Shown in pieces: positions 13,109 to 30,926 of a stretch of DNA of 64,000 nucleotides. The notes beneath the pieces were generated by a model that did no database searches, was not told where the DNA came from, and saw nothing but the letters and a program-made list of their open reading frames with translations. This stretch comes from Holothuria scabra (lineage: Eukaryota > Echinodermata > Holothuroidea > Aspidochirotida > Holothuriidae): positions 8,701,547 to 8,765,546 of the forward strand of contig CM074193.1 in assembly GCA_037179385.1 (NCBI GenBank), in the 5' to 3' direction. How positions within the stretch are numbered: position 1 is the first letter of the stretch; each line of letters begins with the position of its first letter. The position numbers were made by a program, and so were the translations under genes.

Positions 13109-13170
13109 TGTCATACCAGCCAGAAGCTGAAACCGCTAATTGAAGGTTTCAGCTTCTGGCTGTCATGACA
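13109..13170. repeat. Long hairpin, pre-miRNA-like
   Basis: A perfect 17-bp inverted repeat (13118-13134 with 13145-13161) around a 10-nt loop is extended by a 3x3 internal loop and six further pairs (TGTCAT 13109-13114 with ATGACA 13165-13170). The 62-nt stem-loop has the size and a bulge pattern compatible with a pre-miRNA. A young MITE remnant or chance palindrome is possible. Confidence 0.35.
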
Positions 13171-13883
13171 ATTTGCCAAAAAGGGTGATTGGACTCCTCA
13201 TAAACACTGGGGGAGGGGTGAGGAACTGATCCCTAAGCACGTGGTGGTTGTCGGGCATAGGTGTCTTCTTACCCTGAAAAGAAATCCCAGATTCGCACTG
13301 GGAAGAGGGATAATTTACAGGGGATTTACTTAATGCAAAATTGGTTGTAATGCATGAGATGCATAATTGTTTTAAATCACCCCGCCCTACTCTTACTTAA
13401 TATATACACTTGGGCTTCAATGCAAGTATCTTTCTTACCCACGAGTAAAAGTCTGAAATTTAAATGAAATGTAAGTGGCACGCATACATTTGTTCAAAAC
13501 GAGCAGGCCTAAATCTTGTTGTTTCAGCTATAAGTTTACTGAAATAAAACGAGTTTTGTTCCATCTAAATTGTATGAAAAAAACCCCTCAAATTCACATC
13601 ACCGAGAATGAGAGCGTGTTGAAATGAAATCTATTCCAATCTTTGGGATACCAGTAGTTCTGCTTTAACAGCTTGTTTCAAGTTGAAAGGAGTTTTTTGT
13701 TTGCCAATGGGACCTTTTATATTGGTTGATCTCCACACTTGTGAGTACTCAGTCCAGGTGTGTTGAGATGGATGGTTTGTCAATCAAACAAGTTTTCTGC
13801 TTCCTGGCGTTCTCTTTTACAGTCGTAAAATTATTTGAAAGTAAAGTTGATCAAAAAATAATGTTATCAAAAAAGATTGATCA

Positions 13884-13889
13884 TTTAAT
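13884..13889 (-). promoter_or_regulatory. Candidate ATTAAA poly(A) signal for alpha-tubulin gene A
   Basis: ATTAAA on the minus strand, about 56 nt past the stop codon of gene A. It is the common variant signal at a short 3' UTR distance. An alternative AATATA/TATAAA-like word lies near 13711-13718. Confidence 0.3.
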
Positions 13890-13944
13890 AAGAAGTCATT
13901 TTTTGCAAAAGGTATTTGAAAATGCAATATAAGCTTTAAACCAA

Positions 13945-16956
<3,012 letters not shown>

Positions 16957-17807
16957 CTGTGGATGAAAGAAGGATGACGCATTCCATCATCAAAAGACAA
17001 CTTGGGAAATGATCACAGGCAATGCATCTTGGGATGGGTCAAAGGTTAGCTGGAGAGTTTAAGGTCACATCAAGTCTTGATACTTTAGAAAGGTTCACAT
17101 TTTTGGCATTTCCATGAAATTTGCATTGAAATCAGGATGTGTGGTTCTCAACTAGATATGAGCAGGTAAAGTTGACACATTTTCATGAAAGTGAACTTGA
17201 AGCAAGCACATGTGAAATCATATCCTCACATTAATGTACAGTCTTTTGTTTTTCTTTAACATTTACGACCAATTTTCTCCTCGGCAATCCCGTGTTATCA
17301 AAATGTGATTGCATAAGTAAAATGGGAACTATACAATCTTCGCATTCTCCAGAGGGAGCTCCCATTCCTGTTAATCTAAGACTCCAGAATGAATAATCCT
17401 AGGATCTCTGGTTCCACCCCGCCTGGATCTACATGTTGTGTTCTCAGGAAAGAAGTTCATCCATTGTCTCCCCCACCCAGGAGATGTGTAGATATCGTGC
17501 GTATTACTAATGTTGTGACAGGTCCTTCCCGTTTACTGGGGAACCGTCGTCCAGGACCTTCATCGTTGTGTATGTATGAGGTAACCGATTGCTAAGATAT
17601 TGTAGCAATAAATACATATGCAAATATTATCTGTCTATCTGACTATACTATTCATGTCCCCAAACGAGCAACTTAGTGGTAGTCTTAACAACCAGTGACT
17701 TAACAGCTTAAAGGGAGTGAAAACGCACACGTGATAAAGATAGAAAAGCAACTTCTGGGTGCACTGAGGCGGTTTTTTCATGTCGGCGCTATTCAAACAA
17801 ACAAACA

Positions 17808-18734
17808 AGTAGTATAGAGATACCCCGAACACCCCCCAGGGGGGCGATAGGCCCTTAAAGAAGGAGCCTAAAATGGGGCCGATGTTCTTTCGGTGATGGG
17901 GGCCTATGTGGGCTACCCGATAAGGAGGGTGCCATTTGGAAATCAATTATTGCGCAATAATACGATTGTGTTGCATGAGAATACATGAATTTCAGGTTTT
18001 TTTTTTTTTACTTTTTCTTTTTATTGTTTACTAAAGCGAACAGGTCGTAACATGTTGTAATATCGTCATCGTTTCGTATAGGACTATATATAGAAAGGTT
18101 TAGATCGGCTATATTCGGCATTAGTCTATATAGTCACATTGGGTGAAATTGGTAAAATCGCACGAGAACTTGGAAGGAATTTTGTAAATGATCAGTTAAA
18201 CCCTCACCCGTCCCCTTACATGAAAACCCTTAACCGTGTGGGAAATGAAAATGATGAGAGGTTCGAAACTTCGCTAAATGATATAGCATTGCATGTTACG
18301 TATTTGTCAGAAAATGAGCCCAACGATATCGCGAACAAGGAGAGGATAAACATACGATTGAAAAACTCGCAGAGTCTGCTGGAGAATACGTTGAAGACCG
18401 TTGCACTCAGTGGATCGAGCAACGGGGAGGTTGGGAAAGTAAAAGACCATAAGTCTGCATTTATGAGGGGGGATCTAATCGGTGTTTTAATCGATTCATG
18501 CATTGTTTGGTTTTAACAGGATAACTTTTGTGAAACATTTACGAAAAAATCACACAACAGCAGAGTAATTGCGATCAAGCTGATGGTGATAGCCTTGGTG
18601 ATCCTGACTCTTACTTACAAATGGATGCCCTTGCTTTGAAAGACGAACAAGCATGTAGGCTATGGTATAAGAAGGCCCAATAAAAATAAAAACAAGAACT
18701 AACTGTGCATGAGATGTTTAAAAGAAAAATGGAG
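17808..18734 (+). repeat. Left inverted arm of the foldback element
   Basis: Pairs with 19841-20789 over its whole length with few differences. Its inner boundary is at ...TTTAAAAGAAAAATGGAGC. It contains a T-run at 18000-18010 and an open frame at 18139-18516. Confidence 0.85.
18139..18516 (+). CDS. Small unknown protein encoded in the left arm
   Basis: 125 codons from an ATT/ATG-proximal start (first residues MGEIGKIARELG as called), hydrophilic and helical in character with no recognised domain. The same frame is open in the other arm (20151-20450, minus) with few substitutions over about 95 residues. In the right arm the frame runs into GTAAGT at GGTTGGGTAAGT, a good donor; this arm has GGAAAGTAAAAG there. 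A real exon 1 of a spliced element gene is therefore possible, with the last ~30 residues being intron read-through. Function unknown. Confidence 0.3.
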   Translation: MGEIGKIARELGRNFVNDQLNPHPSPYMKTLNRVGNENDERFETSLNDIALHVTYLSENEPNDIANKERINIRLKNSQSLLENTLKTVALSGSSNGEVGKVKDHKSAFMRGDLIGVLIDSCIVWF

Positions 18735-19155
18735 CTACGAACATCTTGATAGGAGCAATGCTCACATTGCTCTTAAACGTGCTAAAGAGCGCAAGGCAAT
18801 GTCTGTCCATACACTTCACAGACGGTTGAGCCAATCCCATTGGTTTGTCATATGACATCATCAACATGTTCCAAACGCACTCAGTGTTCCTGGACCGGTG
18901 ACGGGTACGATGTTGCAAGAGTTTCTCTTTATTGTAATAGTAATATTGGAAAAGTGAACTATGACACCATGAGCTAAATAACGACACAAAAATTCGTTTG
19001 CATATATTTTTCGATTTTGCTTGGTTTATTTAACTTTCAGAACGTCAACTTTTTTAATTATCATTCATAATCCTGCACCAAAAATTTCCAGCGACCCATT
19101 ATTCTAGGCTGTATTAAAATATGGATGTAGAATCACATCCTCTGTAAGGTGCGTT

Positions 19156-19740
19156 TTAAAATGTTTCCAATCGCTTTATTTCGGTCAGTGCTGCCAATGT
19201 TTCCGTGGTGCCAGGATCATAGCCACTGTAGCCACGGCCCTCATCTTCTCCAACGTCACTATCGGTCTCTGTCTCATCGGGTTCCTCTTGGCTGCTGTTG
19301 ACTTCCTCAGTGTCACTGTCGGTGTTATCCGTGTCTTCTCTGTCACTCCCAGTATCCCCTTCCATGGGTTCAGAGGTACTCTCGTTAGTGTCACTCTCGG
19401 AGAGACTATCATAGTAACTCTCCTTGGAGCGCTTAGCGTCGCTAGCTTGTTTACCACCGCCGTCACGAACAAAAGAGTTCTCGTCTGGATTTCTTGTATG
19501 GCGGTCGTGGACCCTCTCTACATGGCGACGGAGATTAAAGCTCCGGGTAAACGTGGACGGGCAAACAGGACAGCGATGCGACGTCCTGAAAGGGGTTACG
19601 TACTTTGCCGTAGTTTGTTTTAAAGTGAGAAACTAGCGGGTCATGGAGCAAGTTTAATATCTTTTTATCCCGACAGCCAGGAGCATCGCACCGCTCACAT
19701 TTAGTTAGTGGGGTGTAGCTAGGTAACATGAAGTAGTCAA
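19156..19740 (-). pseudogene. Zinc-finger/acidic reading frame in the core of the foldback element, frameshifted
   Basis: On the minus strand a C2H2 finger is readable (C-x2-C-x12-H-x4-H, CPVC...HVERVH, within about 19515-19590). It is followed in the same frame by a long acidic Ser/Asp/Glu-rich tail (...DTDNTDSDTEEVNSSQEE) to a stop at 19156. Upstream, a Cys-rich stretch (KCERCDAPGC...) is open in a different frame, so a frameshift or intron lies near the CCCC run around 19586. This frame reads inward from the right arm. It is not a known Polinton core gene; the role is unknown. Confidence 0.4.
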
Positions 19741-19840
19741 CTCTGTAAATTTTTGGAAACGTAGCAATTTTGTGTATATTTCACCTGTTTGTGTGTGTAT
19801 CCCTGTGGAACTAGCCTGCTGGTTTTTCTTGTCGGGATAT

Positions 19841-20789
19841 GCTCCATTTTTCTTTTAAACATCTCATGCACAGTTAGTTCTTGTTTTTATTTTTATTGGG
19901 CCTTCTTATACCATAGCCTACATCCTCACCTATGCTTGTTCGTCTTTCAAAGCAAGGGCATCCATTTGTAAGTAAGAGTCAGGATCACCAAGGCTATCAC
20001 CATCAGCTTGATCGCAATTACTCTGCTGTTGTGTGATTTTTTCGTTTTTTTTGTTTCACAAAAGTTATCCTGTTAAAACCAAACAATGCATGAATCGATT
20101 AAAACACCGATTAGATCCCCCCTCATAAATGCAGACTTATGGTCTTTTACTTACCCAACCTCCCCGTTGCTCGATCCACTGAGTGCAACGGTCTTCAACG
20201 TATTCTCCAGCAGACTCTGCGAGTTTTTCAATCGTATGTTTATCCTCTCCTTGTTCGCGATATCGTTGGGCTCATTTTCTGACAAATACGTAACATGCTT
20301 TGCTATATCATTTAGCGAAGTTTCGAACCTCTCATCAATTTCATTTCCCACACGGTTAAGGGTTTTCATGTAAGGGGACGGGTGAGGGTTTAACTGATCA
20401 TTTACAAAATTCCTTCCAAGTTCTCGTGCGATTTTACCAATTTCACCCAATGTGACTATATAGACTAATGCCGAATACAGCCGATCAAAACCTTTCTATA
20501 TATAGTCCTATACGAAACGATGACGATATTACAACATGTTACGACCTGTTCGCTTTAGTAAACAATAAAAAGAAAAAGTAAAAAAAAAAAAAAAAAACCT
20601 GAAATTCATGTATTCTCATGCAACACAATCGTATTATTGCGCAATAATTGATTTCCAAATGGCACCCTCCTTATCGGGTAGCCCACATAGGCTCCCATCA
20701 CCGAAAGAACATCGGCCCCATTTTAGGCTCCTTCTTTGGGGGCCTATCGGCCCCCCGGGGGGGGGTGTCCGGGGTATCTCTATACTACT
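19841..20789 (-). repeat. Right inverted arm of the foldback element
   Basis: Reverse-complementary to 17808-18734. It carries the minus-strand frame 20151-20450, which matches the left-arm frame, and an A-run at 20578-20597. Confidence 0.85.
20151..20450 (-). CDS. Small unknown protein encoded in the right arm
   Basis: About 98 codons that mirror the left-arm frame, ending at a strong GTAAGT donor, so it looks more like a first exon than a complete gene. Substitutions such as N to I and L to K relative to the left arm show the arms have begun to diverge. No domain recognised. Confidence 0.3.
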   Translation of the reverse strand: MGEIGKIARELGRNFVNDQLNPHPSPYMKTLNRVGNEIDERFETSLNDIAKHVTYLSENEPNDIANKERINIRLKNSQSLLENTLKTVALSGSSNGEVG

Positions 20790-20795
20790 CAAACA

Positions 20796-21461
20796 AAAAC
20801 ATGAACTATAAAAAATAAATAAATAAAAGGAAAAAGTGACTTTAAATACTTGAATTCAGTGAGAGCGGTGAGAGAACTCCACAGCCCAATTTTACAGCTT
20901 GGCGTTTAGTGATGTAAAATGAAAAAGTTGTGGAAAGGCTATAAAAATCAGTGATTTAACGGGGTCGGAAAGGCGCGTTCAATGAAATAAATGGTTAACT
21001 ATCTATACTAGAAACAGAAAAACACGAAATTGAGACGAAAAGATTCTTCGGAAAAGATTGGAAATGATTATCAATGACACGGATATGGTTCAGACCCCAA
21101 AGCCGGTCTTGGACGACGTAGCAAATGTGCAGATCATGTTAAAGGAAGGGTACGACTGCAAGGTCGTGCCACAAGATCGGCCGTCGAGTGTGGAGATATA
21201 TCTGCCTATATTACTGTACAACTTAAGTTTTTGGTCTTATTCAACCAAACAATAATTGTAACTGGGGGCTAGAGTTTGGTACGATTGACATTTGTAAATG
21301 GCATTTACCAAGGACCAAGGACGCATACCCATTCAGTATCCCATGATGCTTTGTAACTTACATTTAAAAAGGAGTACATTAGCGAGTTAGTTTGTCGTTT
21401 TCAATTGACGAAAGTTCACCTAAAAGTTTTCAACTTAAAACGAAAATAAAAGTTTACGTAC
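20796..21461. other. Non-coding part of putative gene A intron 1
   Basis: AT-rich sequence right of the foldback element. One short open frame (21058-21255) has no recognisable similarity. Confidence 0.3.
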
Positions 21462-21464
21462 CAT
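21462..21464 (-). CDS. Candidate exon 1 (initiator codon only) of alpha-tubulin gene A
   Basis: Alpha-tubulin genes commonly have a first intron directly after the ATG. Here GAAAATG|GTACGT occurs 4.5 kb upstream of exon 2, with the same AAAATG|GTANGT context as the candidates for B and C. A competing ATG|GTATCT lies near 21765. No transcript evidence is available. Confidence 0.35.
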
Positions 21465-24400
21465 TTTCTTTTTCCAGAAGAGAAAGAGGGAGACGAACTT
21501 CTAAAACAAAAGCAACTTGCCGAGTCTTTTACCGTTACGAGGTGGGCAAAGAACTTAACGACCGCTCGCATGCAGATATCGTTTTAAACGACGTATTTAC
21601 CTAACCCATAATGAGATACTTCCTGTAGGTTTAAATCTTGCATCCTAAAGAAGAGATGTTTTGGTTAATGGGAAAGGAAATTAAAGTGGAGATTGAACTT
21701 CCCTAACAGTGAAATTACACAGTCAAGTTTCTTCTGAAGGCAACATTATTTCTTCAGAAGAAGATACCATGGCAACCAATCTCTTTACTGAAAGATAGAA
21801 AACCTCAGTCTTAACCAGATTTGTCGTGGCATTATACTGTCGTAAGTCACTAGCACTCTGAATCCTTTATCCCCTCTGGGGCCCACTTTAGTGTGGAAAA
21901 TGCAGTCATTAGAACTTGAATTAGCGCGGTAGTCTCAGTATTTTATTTCTTAAAATTCTTTTGAATCACGTGACAATATTTTGAACTCGTAACTATTTGG
22001 CCTACCTTGAATATGCAATACTGAAGTCCGGAAATATCATAACAGACAATTGGAAGAGAAATAAGAAACTAGTCAGATTCAACTATTGTTTCAAAATTAT
22101 TGTCTCCTGTTTTCACCATTTCAGGCTTCTAAACTGTTGCCCCAAGCAGTCAAAGCACAATCATCGATTGAGAGCCCCATGCATGGAAAAGACATGGCTT
22201 GAATTAATGTTCCCATTCCCTTTTTCGCCTTAGAGGAAGAAGTCCAACTCCAAGGGATTTTTTTCTTTTTATATGCAAAGGAGAGAATTAAATGTTCGGT
22301 GGTTCCCTACTTAGTAACGGTTGAAGGATTTCGGAGATGGGGGCACGTCCTGTGAGTCCAGCAACTACTCCGTCTGTTCACCGATTATCCGACTGTTTCC
22401 GATGAAATGGCTGCAAATCTGAGAGATTTGCTTTCTAAATAAACGATAAAGGGTCCCTCTGACAAGAAGTCAGTAGAAACAGATGGAAGGTAAAACGACT
22501 CAGGGAGGTGTCCTAACACCTCCCTGGTTAGATTGACTCTTAGCTGCATGACTGACTCTCATGGCAAATCCCGCCATTGTGAAAAGGCTTCTATACTGAT
22601 GACGTTCTGCCGTCTAGAGCCAAGAACAGAGACCAGTTGGCTTATAAAAAACCGCTAAATGTCATTTTGAGAGCGTCTCACATTCCTCCAAAAAAGTGGA
22701 ATTAAAAACTTGTTTAAACCATTCATATATTTACATGGGTGCTATTCCTGAAAAGAAAAACATTTCACCGACTAGGTAAAGGTAGACGGTGAACCGCCTA
22801 CCCCCCTCCTCCATTTCACTGAAATCGAAGGTAAGGACTTGTAACGTGTTGAGTAAAGTACGGTACTCTTGAGCATCTCAAAGGGGGCGGAAGATGGTTT
22901 CTATCTTGGGGCGGGGCACAAGTCTTCGGCAATCGACATACTGGTGACGCCTAAAACCCCATCGATGTGGGATCCAGGTGTCCGCTCACGGCCCCTGGTG
23001 GGCTCCAGGGCAAAATCCTGCGGTAGGGGCCTGGGGCGAAGCCCACGGAAGCTCAGCGATTTTAGTGGGTCCAAAAAAGGTCGAAAATTAAAGTCAAATT
23101 AGGGATTCTAAACTATGAATTCAATTCAGGAGTGGGGCGAGGTGAGGGACGAAAATGGAATCGAGAAGTACTATAGCATTCGATAAAGGAGAAACATACT
23201 TAACAGTTATTTTATGGGGCATAGCCAAAATGTTGAAGCTACTCAAAATTGAACATGTGATTGATAACTTGAGTCAGGGCATTTTTAAGAGATCCAAAGT
23301 GTTTGGGGGCATTTTATCAACAGGGAGTTCTATTTAAAATCCCGAGGCAATATGCGTGGGGTCCAGGGGCCGTGCTACGGACCCCTGGAGGCTCTGACAC
23401 TTTAGGCTTTTTTAGGGGACTTAATGGAAGCAAAAAAGTACCTTTGTACAGGTGTTACTAATAATCCTAAAAAAACATTATTACTGGGAAAAATGTGTGT
23501 CACTGCGGCCAATAAGGGGACCGGGGACATGCCCCTTGCTCAGTATGTTTAAAAGGACATGGTTTAAGAAAAAGAAAGACAATTTGAAAAAGAAAGATAG
23601 CCTGCAAAAAGTTTTGTTTTAACTGTTTGAAGGGCGAAAATGAACTCTCCTACAGGTTATCGTTAAATGTAGGGGTTTCCAGGGGGGGAATCCCCCGGAA
23701 GCTTTGCAACTTTTGCACTCTGAAAAGTACCAAAGTCTTCGATTTGAGCCAGCCAGGAGTCGAATTTCATCAGACCACGAAGGTGTGGAAATATTTAAGT
23801 TACTATACAATCTTTCCATGGATCCTCCAGATTTTCTTTTTTCAAGTCCTTTTTTAGGCTTAAATGGGACTTAAAGGAAATTATTTATTACTAACAGCCT
23901 CACAATTACAACCCACTTTCATACAAAAAAAGTAACACAAATTTCCAAAAAACATGAAAAGACAAAAATCTCAGGTGTTTCTACGTTCTTTACATAAAGT
24001 ACTGGTCTATGAAAGATACACTTTGGTTAATTCATACAAAGGATGAACACACACAAAGAATTCCATACTGAGTCTGACATAGTCTTTCAGAAAGTTAACA
24101 TACAAGTACCTCTTAAAGTCAAAAAATAAAAGTTTCCCTTACGGAGAAGTTTAGGACATACTCCAGATTTCCAGACATTGTACAGCTTTCAATGATAAAA
24201 AATCAGATTTTCACTTTTTTCCATACACAATTTTGACTGAAGAATGCTTGAAATGCTGTCTTTTCCTGATTGTGACTTTCATTTTATCGTGACATACACA
24301 GCGATCCTAAAACGTTAGCTATTGCTGAACAATCATTATAAAATCTTTTAATTACCAATCCATTACAAATCCATGATATTGGGTGTAAAATCAACATCCT

Positions 24401-27400
24401 TACAAAAATTTCCATAACTTGCTGGGCATGAAAGGTTAGCATAAATTACCTGACTTTTCTAGGTCGCAGGAAACCTGAACACAAGAAATGTTGAAAACTA
24501 GTTAGAGAAATTGTTGTGAGAAAGGCTAAGAATAGTTTTTGTATGAGTTGAAGCAAGCAGTTGTGAAAGTGCAAGAAGATATGCTAACTCGTCTAATCAC
24601 AAGAAAACAACATAATACTCCCCCCACCTGCATCAATCAATGGCTACCACCCTAGTACAGTAGTCTTTTGAAAGGGTGGGCCCCTCGCGTCTCTTCCACT
24701 CAAAATGGCAGCCTTGGTACTCTTGGTTTGTAACCAAGTTTTTCTGGTATGTAAGGTATAGTTTTCATAGCAAAGATTCATTTTTAAACTCATACTGCTT
24801 AGTATTTTTACTCTTTGTATCGTTTTCAGTTTGAAACATATGAGGTCATCCACATTGGCAAATTTTCTTGCTGGCATTACCATCGACAATTCTGTAGACA
24901 AAATTCCAGAACTGGCAACAATCTACTTATCTGGTATACTGGTACTTTCCTTCCATAAATTTCAAGGAGTTTGTTAATTCTTAAAACTTTATGAAAGCAT
25001 ACTAGAGCTCTCAGCTTGCAGATGATGTAAAAGTATGACATAAACAACTATTTCAGCAAAATACGTGACATACTTAAAAAAATTCTCTTGGATTGAAAAG
25101 TCACGCACATGCAATCGTCCTACTTAAATAATTGACTATTTTGACACTAAATTTCTTACCTACGAGGGCACCCTCTCGAAGTGTAAAATGGGGTTTCTAC
25201 ATCAATACATTACTATATAACAATGTAAGTATTGCACAAACATCAAATAGTTGCACTATCTTTTGAGTTGCACCATAAAGTGAACAATGTTGAATACTTA
25301 GTGGCAAGGTACTGTATATTCAATAATACAGAAGTACTTTCTTTTTTTATTGAATCTGAATATTTTTGAAGATTAATGGGCATAGTTCTACTCCAAACAC
25401 ACTCGAACTTTCAAAAAAGTTTCACTGAAAGCCTTAGCTGGCCTTCATCAACCAACTGGCAACTAATAAAAGCACTACACAGAAAAATTCTTCTACTTAT
25501 CAAACTAATTACTTTGTCACTCTCAACTGGTAAAAGTGTCTTTCAAACTGTTAGCAAAAACAAATTAACAATACCTGAACTTCAATACTGACCAAATTAA
25601 GTTAGACCCTCTGGGCAAGTGGTTACAAGTCTTCCATAAATTTCCTGTGAGAGTTCCCGCATTGTGTCCTCAATTCAAATTTGTAGGGTTTTAATCACTT
25701 CGACAGTAATTACAAACGTCTGGACTCTCGATTCTCACCAAAATCTTTGAGAAAAATTTCTAACAAATAATGTGGTAAAAATCCTACTATTCATACCAAA
25801 CCTGAAACCTGACCTAAAGAACTGCAGGAGTTTGACAATGTCTATTGTGCCTGTGTTACTTGAGTTAAAGGAACACAAAACATTCAATTTTGCTTTGAAG
25901 GAAATTTCACACAACTCATGTGAATAAACACACATTTTGCATTAACATGTAAGAGTGGGTTATTTAGATGGAATTTAATGACACACCAACACGAATGTGT
26001 TCCAGTGTCACCTAGAAAAGAAAAAGGTACATTGTTGGGGTAAATAACCTTATTAGGGTATTGCATGAGTCAATTCCCACCCAAATGTATTGCAAATGTC
26101 AAAAATTAGAGTGGGAAAAGAGGAATAACTTGTGTGACATCTTTTTAACAGGCTATTTCATGAAAAAAAAAAAAAATGCCTTTTTCTTTATTGCATGGGA
26201 GTTTTGTTCCTGTAGAGTACCGTGAATAGCTGAAAAATGTATGTTATCAAAGTACACCATAAAATTGTGAGTTGTTTGACAAAGCTGAGAATCCCAGTTC
26301 TCTCTAAATTTTAACTAAAATTAAAATGCAAAAAGACTGACCTTGTTTACACAAAAAACAATGTTTCCAACTTTCCATTCAAATCTACCTACATGGCAAC
26401 CGATATGAAGTGAAACTAAAACACCATATTGATCTAATATAGTTACGAGTTTGATTAAAATCAGTTAGATGGAATTTTATGACCCACTTTCTAACGAACT
26501 GGTTAGATTGACTAACATCAGATATCTTGGATACATGCATCTTCAGCTTATAATATCCAGCACAGATCATGTTAACTTACTTTCCATTCTCAAGTAAATG
26601 CACAGCTCAAAAAAGGATTCAAAACACAAACTCATCTCTGCAGTGGATTTTTTAGAACAATAACAATTGTCACAACCATCATAGCAGGCTACATTTAATG
26701 GTTAGTTTTTGCATGGCCCTTTAGTTTTGGTCTCATTTAACAAAACTGCATGAAAAGATAAAATGATGCATTTGAAGGACTCAACAATGCTGCTGCTTCT
26801 CATTTAATTTGAGTTTTCAAGTAAAGATTCTAAAAAATTGTTGGGAGGGGTTGGTCACCCCCTAAATGCCTCTGCCTAGATGGGATATGAGCAAAACTGA
26901 TTTTCTTGGTGGCATCTTGAATTTCTAAATGGCTACCACCGCAAAATGACCTAGTTTTGCTTTGGTTATTCTAAATTGCTTTCTTGATCATGAAATAATG
27001 GGTATAGAGGTTCACATGCATAATAAAACTTGGCATAATGGATATCACAAATCATGCACAGCAGGTGTGTAACCAACATAAGACAGCTTCTCAGTATGTA
27101 CTGCAATGGACAACTGGACAGCATTATAGAGAGTAGGCAGGCAGAAAAGCTGGTGCAAGACCTCTATGAACAGCAAAACTGACTCTATATACCTTAGATA
27201 CCCAGACAGAGTGTCATCACTTACTACAAACAGTTCCCCAATGGTGGCCATTTGAAAAAGGCAAAAATGAGGGATCCATCCCAATATTTCAGATGGTTAA
27301 CTTAACTGGAGTTTTCAAGAGAAGAAGTTTCTACAGCGATGCATAACAGCTGAGTAACTGGTACAAAGTGAAGTAAATGTAGACAAAAAAATAATTTGCT

Positions 27401-27462
27401 AGACTAGACGAGGACCTGATTTTTTTTTTTTATGAAGTACTCAGAGCCGAGGAAGGGTGTGA
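21465..27462. other. Intergenic region between tubulin genes A and B
   Basis: No supported gene. Contents: a 10-bp inverted repeat (21729-21738/21753-21762), a perfect 11-bp hairpin (22501-22511/22516-22526), GC-rich GGGGTCCAGGGGCC-type phrases (22.97-23.05 and 23.36-23.39 kb) that also occur inside CAG-ended elements elsewhere, and about 3.4 kb of AT-rich sequence (23.9-27.3 kb) without visible structure. Confidence 0.4.

Positions 27463-30926
<3,464 letters not shown>

Larger units (their letters stand above)
17808..20789. mobile_element. Foldback Polinton/Maverick-like derivative (2982 bp)
   Basis: Two inverted arms of about 927 and 949 bp (17808-18734 and 19841-20789) are almost identical and surround a 1.1-kb core. 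The outer ends read AGTAGTATAGAG...CTCTATACTACT. Immediately outside lies a perfect 6-bp duplication CAAACA (17802-17807 and 20790-20795). AG-starting long terminal inverted repeats plus a 6-bp target duplication are the known signature of Polinton/Maverick elements. No polymerase, integrase, ATPase or capsid gene is present, so it is a non-autonomous deletion derivative. It lies within the putative intron 1 of gene A. An unrelated foldback element is the alternative. Confidence 0.65.
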
